DNA from: Bradyrhizobium sp. ISRA464
GTDB taxonomy: Bacteria > Pseudomonadota > Alphaproteobacteria > Rhizobiales > Xanthobacteraceae
NCBI RefSeq assembly: GCF_029910095.1
Contig: NZ_CP094526.1
Location: 5,828,001 to 5,892,000, forward strand
Direction: 5' to 3'
DNA length: 64,000 nucleotides
Shown here: positions 16,942 to 26,163 of the stretch, piece by piece
How the letters are laid out: the number at the start of each line of letters is the position of its first letter
Numbering within the stretch: the first letter of the stretch is position 1
Program-made: the position numbers and the translations under genes
The notes under the pieces: generated by a model
Database searches by the model: none
Told to the model about the DNA's origin: nothing
The model's input: the letters and a program-made list of their open reading frames with translations, nothing else

Positions 16942-18168
16942 TCAAAGCGTCAGGTTCTCGGATGGTAGCCCTAGCGCAACCCGCCCGTAATTGGTCCCTG
17001 CCGCGTCGAAATTGAATGCGAGGTGAGAATTCACCGCGTGAGCGTCGCGGAATTGGCGCTGCAAGGCTCCTGACGTGAACAGGCTGCGGGCTCCGCTCGC
17101 AGTAAATAGGAGAGACACGGCATCGGTGCACAAATTGACCGAGAAAGCACCGTCACGCCGCAGTTTCGTTTTTGCGGCAATATCTGGAATGTGCCCCTGC
17201 CGAACTTCCGCGAGTACGTTGATGCAACTGGTGCGCATGATCAGGCGCGCTGCATCTATCTTCGCCGACGCCTCGGCGATCTTGATCTGTGTACTCTGCA
17301 AGTCACCGATCTTGGCTCGGTTGTATGTCGAAGCGCGATGGTGCGCGATCTCCACGTAATCGTCCAGGCAGGCCTGGGCATTTCCCAACCCGACTCCCGA
17401 CAGCACGTACGGAAACAACGAGAACACCGGAAGTGCGTAGAGCGCATTCTGGTTGACCGCACTGCCCGGCGTTGGACCTCCCGCCAGGTCCCTCAGCACG
17501 ACCGTCATATGTTCGGGTACGAATGCATCCGTCACTTGAACATCGTTGGATCCGGTTCCACGCAAGCCTGTCGCATTCCACGTATCGTTGATCTGGTAAT
17601 CTCGCCTGTTCAACAAGAACAGCCGGTACTCGATCCCGTCCGCCTCGTCGTCGGTCTCAACGACACTGGCAAGCATATTCCAGTCACATGCCTCCACTCC
17701 GGACGAGAACGGCCAATGACCATCCAATAGGTATCCGCCATCGACCCTCCTGGCGCGACCGGCCGGGAAAATGAACGACGACGCGATCAGTGTGTCGGGA
17801 TCCTTGCCCCACACGGTGCTCTGCGCCTCCGGGGTGAACATCCCCAGCATCCAGTGATGGCTCGCAAGATTGGCAAAGTTCCATGAAACGGAAGCGTCGC
17901 CCTGAGCCAAGGCATCAGAGCAATCGACCAGGGCGACATAGTCGAGTTCACTTCCGCCGATACGACTGGGCTGCAGGATCCGAAACAGGCCATTCTCATG
18001 AAGATCCCGCATGGTCTCTGGCGGCAGTTGCCGCAACTCCTCGGTCTGCGGAGCCCGTTCTCGCAATGTGGGAACAAGCGCCTTGGCCCGCGCGATCATG
18101 ACCGAGTATTTGTCTGGACCGGGCCCTGGCGGCATAGTCGTGTCAAGCCCGGGGCCAACCTCAACCAT
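16942..18168 (-). CDS. Acyl-CoA dehydrogenase-fold flavin-dependent monooxygenase (HsaA-like)
   Basis: A 408-residue oxygenase component of a two-component flavin monooxygenase, in the group that hydroxylates phenolic or steroid-derived rings. Features: LRQLPPETMRDLHENGLFRILQP-type N-terminus, DASVSWNFANLASHHWMLG, a middle beta domain (GGYLLDGHWPFSSGVE, GLRGTGSNDVQV) and the four-helix C-terminal domain. First gene of the operon with flavin reductase and TetR. The substrate is unknown; context with the molybdenum hydroxylase suggests a heteroaromatic or aromatic compound. Confidence 0.9.
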   Translation of the reverse strand: MVEVGPGLDTTMPPGPGPDKYSVMIARAKALVPTLRERAPQTEELRQLPPETMRDLHENGLFRILQPSRIGGSELDYVALVDCSDALAQGDASVSWNFANLASHHWMLGMFTPEAQSTVWGKDPDTLIASSFIFPAGRARRVDGGYLLDGHWPFSSGVEACDWNMLASVVETDDEADGIEYRLFLLNRRDYQINDTWNATGLRGTGSNDVQVTDAFVPEHMTVVLRDLAGGPTPGSAVNQNALYALPVFSLFPYVLSGVGLGNAQACLDDYVEIAHHRASTYNRAKIGDLQSTQIKIAEASAKIDAARLIMRTSCINVLAEVRQGHIPDIAAKTKLRRDGAFSVNLCTDAVSLLFTASGARSLFTSGALQRQFRDAHAVNSHLAFNFDAAGTNYGRVALGLPSENLTL

Positions 18169-18481
18169 TGGCGTTTCCTTCGTTCAACCCGGCATTCCGG
18201 ACGAGGACGAACCTGCGGAATAGTTTATCGAGCGATCAACAGAGATCAAGGTGGGTAAGCCGTTGCTTTCTGCACCATTTCACGCTTGTCCTGGAACGGC
18301 GAGCAGCGGGCAGATCAAGTCGAGCGGGCTCATCGGCACCGGGCCGGCCACCGAGCTTCCTCATCGACATGTTCCAGCTGAGTGCGCGCGGATATCCGAA
18401 CGCCTCGCCACCTCCGTCGATTACGACTTTAGATCGATGGCTGTGAGACTCGGAGAAAGAAGCTTTAGGCAGCCAGCTCTA
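18169..18481. other. Intergenic region upstream of the monooxygenase operon
   Basis: About 310 bases without a recognised gene. It should contain the promoter of the minus-strand monooxygenase operon near its left end. Short frames in several phases show no family resemblance. Confidence 0.4.
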
Positions 18482-18640
18482 GCTGTGAGCTTTCAGGAGG
18501 TTGTCCATCTGGTCTGAACCGAGGAAGCTGAGGTTGCGAAGCTTCAGTGTTCCCCGGGGAGACCAGATGAACATCCACAAGAATGCGCCTCTGACGCCGA
18601 AAGGTCGACCGGCGAAGGCCGCGAGGTGCCTGTTTTGAGC
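18482..18640 (+). pseudogene. IS481-family insertion sequence remnant (left end and first codons)
   Basis: A noncoding leader ending GGGGAGACCAG is followed at 18567 by a start reading MNIHKNAPLTPKGR, the standard N-terminus of IS481-family transposases. The match stops after about 14 codons and the frame soon ends, so only the left end of the element survives. Confidence 0.7.
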
Positions 18641-18753
18641 GCAACAGGTGCGCGAGCGCTCCGCTCCTGCTTGCGATGATGTGTGGACGGCGTGCTCTTG
18701 GTGATTGACGGCCGTTCGGCTTGGTGGCCTCGTATCTTCCGAGGAGCGACGGC

Positions 18754-19191
18754 ATGTCGATCGAAGACCAGCTTCGGGAACGGCTGAAGAAGGTGGAGGC
18801 GCTGTATTTCGGCGCGACCACCGATGGGGAACGCGGCGCCGCGGAGGCCGCGGTAGAACGGCTGAAGGCGAAGCTCGAGGAGGTGAGCCCTCGCGATCCC
18901 CCCATCGAGATGAAGTTTAGCCTACCAGACCAATGGTCGGTCCGGCTGTTCATCGCGTTGTGCCGGCGTTATGGCGTGCGGCCCTTCCGATATCCGCGGC
19001 AGCGCTCGACGACAATCATGGTCAGGGCACCGCGACGCTTTTTCGATACTGTTGTGTGGCGGCAGTTCTCTGAGCTGCATACGGATCTCTGGCTTTATTT
19101 CGAGCAGACCACCGAGCGGCTGATCCGGGAGGCGATCCACGCCGATACCGCTGACGCCGAGACCGCGGTCGAACCGGCCAGCCTGCGCTGA
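18754..19191 (+). CDS. Conserved-looking hypothetical protein, 145 residues
   Basis: Starts MSIEDQLRERLKKVEALYFGA with an AGGAGCGACGGC stretch just upstream. The N-terminal half is a charged helical segment (GERGAAEAAVERLKAKLEE); the C-terminal half contains PDQWSVRLFIALCRRYG, YPRQRSTTIMVRAPRRFFD and LHTDLWLYFEQTTERLI. Composition and length suggest a real cytoplasmic protein, but I assign no function. It stands between IS481 and IS66 remnants, so it may be cargo that survived rearrangement. Confidence 0.65.
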   Translation: MSIEDQLRERLKKVEALYFGATTDGERGAAEAAVERLKAKLEEVSPRDPPIEMKFSLPDQWSVRLFIALCRRYGVRPFRYPRQRSTTIMVRAPRRFFDTVVWRQFSELHTDLWLYFEQTTERLIREAIHADTADAETAVEPASLR

Positions 19192-19246
19192 CGCGCATCC
19201 TGTTGCTATCATTCGACGTGATCGCTTGATCCGGCGTAATGCGTGA

Positions 19247-19384
19247 TCAGGCCGCCTGAATGGCAGCTGGCGCAGCGCGTTTACACTCCCAAGGCAGCAG
19301 TTCAGCAGGACGGCCTTGGGGGATGCCGGCGATGCGGACGAGCACATCAGCGAGCCAAGCTTGCGGGTCGATATCGTTGAGCTT
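19247..19384 (-). pseudogene. IS66 transposase (TnpC) C-terminal fragment
   Basis: The last 45 codons read KLNDIDPQAWLADVLVRIAG, then PQGRPAELLPWE, the characteristic C-terminus of IS66 TnpC. Homology stops at 19384, 13 bases before the left inverted repeat of the RIT element, so the RIT element or an associated deletion removed the rest. Confidence 0.85.
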
Positions 19385-19387
19385 ATA

Positions 19388-20402
19388 TTACCCGTTTATG
19401 CCGCCCGCCGAACTATGCCGAACGGGTCCGGTATTGCGCGTCGTTGTCACGGTGGCATCGTCGATCGCGTGCACGGCAGCCCATGCCAGGGCAGCTTCCT
19501 TGAGGGCGAGGTGGGCGTGCAGATACGTCTGCGTCGTCTCGAGCGATTCATGACCGAGCCACAGCGCGATCACGGAGCAGTCGACGCCGGCTTGCAGCAG
19601 TTCCATTGCAGCGCTGTGCCTCAGCACGTGCGGTGACACGCTCTTGGCCTTCAAAGACGGGCAACTCTTGTGAGCGACACGAACATGCTTTCCCAGTAGC
19701 GACTGGACGCTGTCAGCACTGAGCCGGCCCCGTGCACGTTGGGGAACAACGCTGTAGCTCCTTTCCGCGCCGGTTCCTTGAGCCATGCCTGAGCGCACAC
19801 CGAGCGAGTGCGGTCAGGGGAGTGGTCCGCTCCTTCCGCCCTTTACCGACGCATCGTACGTGTGCGCCAGACCCAAGGTGGACGGCATCCAGGTCAAGGC
19901 CAGTCAGCTCTGAGAGACGTAAGCCCGTCTGGGCCGCGATCAGCAGCAAGGTGTGATCGCGGCGGCCAAGCCACGTCGTTCGATCGGGCGCGGCGAGAAC
20001 CGCCTCGATCTCGGGGCGCGTCAGGAAGTGCACCTGTCGCTTGTCGTGGCGCTTGCTCGGTATGGCGAGCACGCGCTGGATCAGCGCACTGTGTGCCGGT
20101 TCCTCGAAGGACACGAACCTGAAGAAGGATCGGATGGCGGTCAGACGCAGGTTACGCGTCTTCGCGCTGGCGCCGCGCTTTACCTCGAGATCGGTGAGGA
20201 ACGCGCCGACGAACGTTGCATCCAGATCGGCGAGCGTCAGGGCCGATGGGGACTTCCGCAGCCGCACCTGTGCGAACACGAACAGCAGCCGGAACGTGTC
20301 CCTGTAGGAGGCGATCGTGTTGCCGCTAACATTGCGCTGGCGCATGAGGCGCTCGGTGAAGAAGCGCTCGATCAACGTGGCGACATTGCAGGCGGGCTTC
20401 AT
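19388..20402 (-). pseudogene. Third tyrosine recombinase of the RIT element (RitC), frameshifted
   Basis: Reads as a phage-integrase-family recombinase: SAM-like N-terminal domain (FFTERLMRQRNVSGNTIASY), catalytic Arg in AAQTGLRLSELTGLD, then HVLRHSAAMELL and WLGHESLETTQTYLHA with the terminal Tyr. Two single-base losses, near 19790 and 19740, throw the central part out of frame. The ATG at 20402 overlaps the ritB stop as ATGA. The stop lies just beyond the left inverted repeat. Confidence 0.85.
19398..19421 (+). repeat. RIT left terminal inverted repeat
   Basis: 24 bases beginning ATGCCGCCCGCC and ending in CTATGCCGA; exact reverse complement of 24579-24602. The end of the ritC reading frame runs through it. 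Confidence 0.9.
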
Positions 20403-20790
20403 CGCGTCACCTCCCATCGCCGATCGAGACGCCGCGCCGCTTCTTCCATCAACTCGGGGCAGGCCGAGAGATACCAGTAAGTATCGCGCACGCAGGCGTG
20501 GCCGAGGTAAGTGGACAGCACTGGGAGTTGCTGCTCGACGTCCTTGCCTTCGCGATACCAGTCGAGCAGCGTCCGGATGGCGAAGCGGTGACGGAAGTCG
20601 TGCACGCGTGGCCCGGTACGATCACCTGGGCGCCGCAGCCCGATCTCTCTGGACAATCGCCAGAAGACGCGATGAATGTACTGGTGCAGCAAGCGGCCTC
20701 CCTGTTCGGCAACGAAGAAGGTCGAGCCGCAGCGTGATCCGAGCAGTGCATCGCGCCGATCGGCGTAGTTGCGCAGCGCGGTTCTCGTCG

Positions 20791-22716
20791 GTAGAGTCGG
20801 GGAAGGGCGCGGTAGCTTGGGCCATTCGGCAACGCCCCGTTTCCCTTCCTCGCTCATCAAACCGGACGTGCGGAGCTACCGCATCCGGCTTTCCGACTGG
20901 CTTCAGTGCAAGGCCCACGGCGGCGGTCCCAAGTGGACGCGTCGGAGGTGCAAGACCCCGAGCGCGCCAAACACAGCCTCTCGCGGGAAGAGGCGGGTGC
21001 CACGCGACGGCACCTTGTGACGTCGGACCAGGAATCCGCGGACCCGTTCGTACACATGGTTATCGACGGTCCGGTACGCCGGTTTCCGAGTGCCGTAGCC
21101 GAAGTACGTGCTCCAGCCTCGCAACAAGCGATTGAGCCGGTCACGCACGTCAAGCCAGCACCCGGTGTTGCCGGGGACCAGGATATCGCTCACCTTGGCT
21201 TTGAGCCGCTGAACACTCTTCTTGGACGGGCTCGCGCCCAGATACCAATGGCCATCTTTCCGGTACCGATGCGGCCCGAAGCTATAACCAAGGAAGTCGA
21301 AGCTCTCGCGCCGGGCATCCTTCACCGAGGTTTTCGCCTCGTTGAGCGTCAGCCCGAGTTTCGTCATCACCGCTTTCGTCCACGCCAGAGCCTCGTGCGC
21401 ATAGCCGCGGCTGAGGATGACGAAGTCGTCGGCGTACGAGACGATGTGGGCGCGGAAGGCTTCGCCGCGTCCGGTCAATCGCCAATGCTTCAGGAACCGG
21501 TTCATATAGATGACGGAGAGCAGCGGGCTTGCAACACCGCCTTGCGGTGTGCCGCGCTTGCTGTTCTTGCCGCCACTCATGCGCCGCTTCCCGTTGCCGT
21601 CCCGCTCCTCGACCGGCGCTTGCAGCCACAGCTTGATCAGCCACAGCACATGCCGGTCAACGATGCGTCGGGCCACCGATTTGAGGAGGTCCGAATGCGG
21701 GATCGTGTCGAAATATTTCGACAAATCGGCGTCAACCACGTCGGTATAGCCCCGGCAAATCAGCCGGTGCGTTTCCTTGATCGCATCGACCGCGCTGCGA
21801 CGCGGACGATAGCCATAAGCACTGTCCTCGAAGTCCGCTTCGAATATCGGTTCCAACACGAGTTTGGCGGCAGTCTGAATGACGCGACAGCGGATCGTGG
21901 GAATGCCGAGCGCGCGCTCGCCTCCCCCGGGCTTCGGGATCATCACCCGCCGCACCGGATCGGGTCGGTACGTCTTCGAAACGAGGTCCTCGCGCAGCCC
22001 CGCTAACCATGCTTCCACGCCCGACGCCTCGATCTGCTCAAAGGTCACCCCGTCAACACCAGGCGCACCCGCATTGGCACGGGCCAGCGCGTAGGCGTGG
22101 CGCAGAATGTCCTCACGGCAGATCTTGTCGTAGAGCAAATAGAAGCGGTAGGCAGGCTCCGCCTTCGCCTTGCAATAGAGCTTTCTCTGAAGGGTCCTGA
22201 TCCTTTCAGGCGTTTCGAGGCTCATCGCCAATCACCTGTTTCCTCACCGTCTTTGAAAGCACACCAGAAGTCAGGGACCTTCCCTCCGCCGGCATTACCC
22301 GGTTTCAACGGTACCGCGTCCCTGTCCGACTCCCGCTGCAGGCCGCCGCCAATTGCGACGTTGAAGACGCGACCTCCGCCCGCTGCGGGTCTCCCCCGAT
22401 TACCCGCATCGCCCTTCCAGCGTGCCGAGTCCACTACCCCGGCGGATCAAACAGGTGCGCACGTCGATTGCTTCCCTATCCACACGGCCTTCCCCGTATC
22501 TCAGGCGGGTCGGCATCCGCATCTTCACTTTCGAGGCCTGCTCAGACTTCACTCATATTACGGCCCGCTGGATTGCTCGACCGCCCAAGGCGGCCTTTGT
22601 CACGAGGCTTCGAACCGGCCGGTTACCCGACCGATCCGCTCGTCAGCTACCAGATCAATCGACAACTATCTGGGTGGAATCCTCCTCCACTGGTGATGCG
22701 CGCCGTCGGGGCGCAC
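20791..22716 (-). mobile_element. Group II intron inserted in ritB
   Basis: The intron begins GTGCG at 22716, matching the group II 5' consensus GUGYG, and ends ...CTCTAC at 20791. A domain V-like hairpin (AGCCGGATGCGG...CCGCACGTCCGGTT) lies at about 20858-20891 and a domain VI-like hairpin follows to the 3' end. It encodes a reverse transcriptase/maturase. The 5' 485 bases (22232-22716) are structured RNA without a gene. Boundaries come from exon reading-frame continuity and end consensus; secondary structure was not folded computationally. Confidence 0.85.
20903..22231 (-). CDS. ltrA: Group II intron-encoded reverse transcriptase/maturase
   Basis: A 442-residue intron-encoded protein with reverse transcriptase and maturase domains that aids splicing and retrohoming. 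RT motifs include GAPGVDGVTFEQ, VMIPKPGGGERALGIPT, SAYGYRPRRSAVDA, VVDADLSKYFDTIPH, GTPQGGVASPLLS and the catalytic SYADDFVIL. The maturase region follows (FDFLGYSFG, LNRLLRGWSTYFGYG). No HNH endonuclease domain is seen, so it is an endonuclease-minus type. The frame is open throughout, so splicing and mobility functions may be intact. Confidence 0.93.
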   Translation of the reverse strand: MAMSLETPERIRTLQRKLYCKAKAEPAYRFYLLYDKICREDILRHAYALARANAGAPGVDGVTFEQIEASGVEAWLAGLREDLVSKTYRPDPVRRVMIPKPGGGERALGIPTIRCRVIQTAAKLVLEPIFEADFEDSAYGYRPRRSAVDAIKETHRLICRGYTDVVDADLSKYFDTIPHSDLLKSVARRIVDRHVLWLIKLWLQAPVEERDGNGKRRMSGGKNSKRGTPQGGVASPLLSVIYMNRFLKHWRLTGRGEAFRAHIVSYADDFVILSRGYAHEALAWTKAVMTKLGLTLNEAKTSVKDARRESFDFLGYSFGPHRYRKDGHWYLGASPSKKSVQRLKAKVSDILVPGNTGCWLDVRDRLNRLLRGWSTYFGYGTRKPAYRTVDNHVYERVRGFLVRRHKVPSRGTRLFPREAVFGALGVLHLRRVHLGPPPWALH

Positions 22717-23242
22717 TGGGATATGCAATGGTACGAGCCGCGACTTGCCGAACTTGGTCAGCCGGACCGTCAGCACGCCGGCGTCGAGGCCGACGTCATC
22801 ACGCTCCAGGCCCATCGCCTCGGATATACGCATGCCCGTCACCGCGATCAGCCCGAACAAGGTATGGTAGGTCCATCGGCGCAGCCCGTCCTCTGGCGGC
22901 AGAGCCAGCGCCGTCAGCAACGCATCGATCTCCGCGTCGCTGTAGACATAGGGCTTGGCCCGCTTCCGGGCAGCATGCCGACGGGCGGCACCTCCGTTCT
23001 CGGATCGAAGTTGGCGACATGGCGCGCGAACCCGCGCACGTCGCTCAATCGCAGCGCCCAGGATGCATGACGATCGGGCGGCAGCGTTGCCCATTCCATT
23101 GCCAGCTTCGTCGTGATGATCCTGGCTTTGCGCTTCTCCATGAAGGCGACGAAGTCGGCGAGCCGACGGGTCTCGTGCTCGTACTTATATCCCAGTCCCT
23201 AGCGCATGCTCAGGTACTTATCGAGTGCGGAGCGCAGATTGG

Positions 23243-24481
23243 TCATTGCACGCCTCCCGGCCAGGGCAGGCTCAATGTTCTCAGCGCATCGATGTCGACC
23301 TTCGCGTAAATCCGGGTGGTGTCGTGGTTCTCGTGCCGCAGCAACTGTCCGATCTCCGACAAGGTCGCGCCAGATCGGAGAAGCTCGGTAGCGAGACTGT
23401 GTCGGAAGATATGGGCGCCGCGATGTGCGCAACCTTCGATTCCAACGCGATCGAGAGCGGCCTTGGCGATCATGGTGATCGCACATCCGGAAGCAAAGCC
23501 GACGTGTGGCGCGAGCGTGCGGACGAACAACCGTCGGCACGACGACTTTGGGCGGCCATTGTGCAGATATGCAACGATGGCCGCGCCAACGTCTGGCGGT
23601 ATCGGCATCCGTGCGCGCTGGCGGCCCTTGGCGCGAACGAGTATCTCGCTGGCGCGCCAGTCGATATCATCGAGGGAGAGCGTCGCGACCTCGTTGGCCC
23701 GCAGGCCGAGCTTGGCCAGCAACAACAGAATGCCGTAGTCGCGCCGTCCCATCACCGTCTTTCGGTCGCAACCGTCGAGAGCCTTCCGCACCTGAGCGGC
23801 GGGCAGATAGGTCGGCAGAGTTGCGAGCTTCCATCGTCGCATCGATGGAACGCAATCCGCCAATGGGCGCGCGTTCAGCCCCCGATAGTGGAGGTAACGG
23901 AGAAAGGCGCGCAACGACCAGCACATCGCCTTGCCTGTTCCCGGGCTCCAATCCTGGGCGTGGCGCTCAATGTAGCGGATCACGTCCTCTTGGTTGATCT
24001 TGCACAGGGCGGCGCCGCCGGAGCACACCTCGTGCAGGAACCCGCGGATGACCGGGAGATGGCGTACGGTGGACCTCGGGGCCAAGCCCCGCTCTGATCG
24101 CAGGTAGGCATCGAACTCCTTGAAGATCCGTTCGTGCGGGGTGAGAGGCGGAAGCACCAACGGCGCGATCGCGCCGTCCTCGCGCAGCACTGACAGCCAT
24201 CGCTTGAGCGCGGCCCGGTCACCGGGTTGGATAGACTGCCTCCCGCCTCGATGTCGGAGGTACCGCTCAACGACCTGCTCATCGAGATCGACCAGCTTGT
24301 AGCGACGGCCTGCGATCCAACTCAGGAGCCCGCCAACCACGTTGAGGCAACGCCACGTGCCGTGCCGAACGAGCCTCTCTTCGACGAGACGAGCGGCGTA
24401 GCGCTCGACGAGCTGTCCGTGCGGCCCGCTTCTGAGACGCCGGTACAGACGGCTTCTGCCCAAGTACTCTTCAACTTCCAT
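23243..24481 (-). CDS. First tyrosine recombinase of the RIT element (RitA)
   Basis: A 412-residue phage-integrase-family recombinase and the only intact member of the trio. The N-terminal arm-binding region is followed by a core-binding domain (EFDAYLRSERGLAPRSTV) and the catalytic domain with Arg in LLAKLGLRANEVATL, HIFRHSLATELLRSG, LLRHENHDTTRIYAKVD with the nucleophilic Tyr. The start MEVEEYLGRSRL at 24481 is preferred; an in-frame ATG at 24514 also exists. Its stop overlaps the ritB start. Confidence 0.88.
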   Translation of the reverse strand: MEVEEYLGRSRLYRRLRSGPHGQLVERYAARLVEERLVRHGTWRCLNVVGGLLSWIAGRRYKLVDLDEQVVERYLRHRGGRQSIQPGDRAALKRWLSVLREDGAIAPLVLPPLTPHERIFKEFDAYLRSERGLAPRSTVRHLPVIRGFLHEVCSGGAALCKINQEDVIRYIERHAQDWSPGTGKAMCWSLRAFLRYLHYRGLNARPLADCVPSMRRWKLATLPTYLPAAQVRKALDGCDRKTVMGRRDYGILLLLAKLGLRANEVATLSLDDIDWRASEILVRAKGRQRARMPIPPDVGAAIVAYLHNGRPKSSCRRLFVRTLAPHVGFASGCAITMIAKAALDRVGIEGCAHRGAHIFRHSLATELLRSGATLSEIGQLLRHENHDTTRIYAKVDIDALRTLSLPWPGGVQ

Positions 24482-24578
24482 CTTCCTGTTCTCCCCTGTT
24501 GAAAGCGGAGGCACAGAACGAACTATGCCGAACCGACCAAACGCCGGTCAGCGAGAAATCTGGGGAAAACGACCCGAC

Positions 24579-24602
24579 TCGGCATAGTTCGGCGGGCGGC
24601 AT
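24579..24602 (-). repeat. RIT right terminal inverted repeat
   Basis: Exact reverse complement of 19398-19421. A second, inner copy of the core GAACTATGCCGAA lies at about 24519-24531, giving a nested inverted arrangement at this end, as expected for recombinase-binding sites. Confidence 0.9.
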
Positions 24603-24728
24603 AATGCAGAGCGTTTTTAGCGCAGTGGCGCGGCCATCATTGAGCGGTTGTGTGAAAACTTTTGATCCGCGCCGGTGGGCTAAAAACGTGTTGGACTAAA
24701 CTGCCGAGCACGGCGGTGCCACAGCTTG

Positions 24729-26151
24729 CTATGGGCATTGCAGCCCGACGTGGAGTTGCGGCGACGTGAGAAGGCAGCCGCGAATAAAGAAGAGCGGCAG
24801 ATTTGAGCCGATGCGACGATGCGCGCGATGCAATGACAAGAGGCAAGGACAACAAAAGCGCCTTGGAAATGAGATGTGGAGCTGCGCGAAGCAAAATCGT
24901 CCTGTTCGCGTGATCGCGCAAGGTCGGTCGATATGTGATGGTGAGTTGCTGCTGTTGATGGTCACGACGTATCCGCTATGACTGGATGTGCATTTGAAAG
25001 TCTCGATGACTACCATGGTGCCACAGCGACACAACGAGCATGTCCTTAGGGAGAACCCCGTGAGTGCCTCATATCGATCTCTGTAGTCCGTGTTGGCTTC
25101 GTGGGCGGCCGTGGGCGGCGGCATTTGCATGAGCTGTCGGCACAGAGCGAGCTTCTCTGCCCGGTAGCGATTGGCGAGGAATCCGAAATAGCGAATGCGT
25201 TGAAACCCGTCGGGAAGTACGTGAAGCAGGAACCGACGGATGAATTCGTCGGCGCCGAGCGTCATCGTCTTGTAGCGGCTGCCATCGCGATAATCCTTCC
25301 AGCGAAATTGAACCTTGCCGTCATTGATATCGAGCAGACGGTTGTTGGTGATGGCGATGCGGTGCGTGTATCGTGCGACGTACTTGAGGACCTCTTCAGG
25401 TCCCGCGAAGGGGCGCTTCGCGTAGACCACCCAGTCCTTTTTCCGGATGGGAGCAAGGTAACGCAAGAAGGTGTTGCGTATCCGAAGTGGTTCTAGGGAG
25501 GAGAAGAACTGCAGGTCGCCGCCATCAAAGGCTTGCTGGAGATAGTCGAGGAACAGTCGACGAAATAGACGCGCCAGCACGGCGACGGGCAGAAAGAAAT
25601 TCGACCGGCAGGAAATCCATCGCGTGCCATCCGTGGAAATGCCGCCCCCCGGAACCACGCAATGCAGATGCGGATGGTGAAAAAGAGCCTGGCCCCAGGT
25701 ATGGAGCACCGAAAAGAATCCGATCTGCGCGCCCAGATGCTTGGGGTCCGCCGCAATGGTACGCAAGGTCTCAGCGGCGGCCCGGAACAGAATGTTGTAG
25801 ACGACCTCCCTTGTTTTGCAGGGCAATGGCGGCGATAGGCTGCGGTACGGTGAAAACCACGTGAAAATACTGGGTGTCGAGTAGCTCGAATCGACGGTCT
25901 TCCAGCCACTGGGCGCGAGCCAGCGATTGGCATTTTGGGCAGTGGCGATCCCGACAGCTGTTGTAACAGATGCGCCGGTGGTCACAGCGATCGCAGTGCT
26001 CGACATGACCACCAAGTGCCGCTGTGCGGCACAGTTCGATCGCGCTCATTACGCGACGCTGTGCAGTGGATAGCGAGGCGCCATGGCTCTCACGATAGGC
26101 TGCGCCGTAGCGGCGGAAGATGTCCGCCACTTCCGGCCCCGAGCGGGCCAT
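24729..26151 (-). pseudogene. IS91-family transposase (frameshifted)
   Basis: Y2/HUH rolling-circle transposase. The N-terminal zinc-binding segment CDRCDHRRICYNSCRDRHCPKC lies in one frame (26151 to about 25812), and the catalytic part with LHTWGQALFHHPHLHCVVPGGG and the tyrosine region YVARYTHRIAITNNR continues in another. A single extra G near 25812 breaks the gene between QNK and VVYNILF. The C-terminus after FSLRTCSLC runs on for about 100 residues without family likeness. Inactive as read. Confidence 0.88.
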
Positions 26152-26163
26152 CGGTCTGAAAAA

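Larger units (their letters stand above)
20399..23246 (-). pseudogene. Second tyrosine recombinase of the RIT element (RitB), split by a group II intron and mutated
   Basis: The 5' exon runs from an ATG at 23246 (overlapping the ritA stop) to 22717; the 3' exon runs from 20790 to the stop at 20399. Lesions: an in-frame TAG after the 15th codon, a frameshift near 22985, and two extra bases just before the intron. The 5' part has GLGYKYEHETRRLADFVAF and VTGMRISEAMGLERDDV with the catalytic Arg; the 3' part has VHDFRHRFAIRTLL and YLGHACVRDTYWYL with the Tyr. Splicing would rejoin ...CCCA to CGACGAG..., giving the expected PTTRTALRNYADRRDAL once the two extra bases are ignored. Confidence 0.85.
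19398..24602 (-). mobile_element. Recombinase-In-Trio (RIT) element carrying a group II intron
   Basis: Three tyrosine-recombinase genes (ritA, ritB, ritC) lie head to tail on the minus strand with ATGA overlaps at ritA/ritB and ritB/ritC, the hallmark of RIT elements. The unit is bounded by perfect 24-base inverted repeats at 19398-19421 and 24579-24602. Total length is 5205 bases; subtracting the 1926-base intron leaves 3279, in the usual RIT range. ritA is intact, ritB and ritC are damaged, so autonomous movement is unlikely. No clear target duplication was found. Confidence 0.85.

Noticed and set aside
18169..18481. Hypothetical genes upstream of the monooxygenase operon
   Set aside because: Frames in several phases have no motif, start site or protein-like composition.
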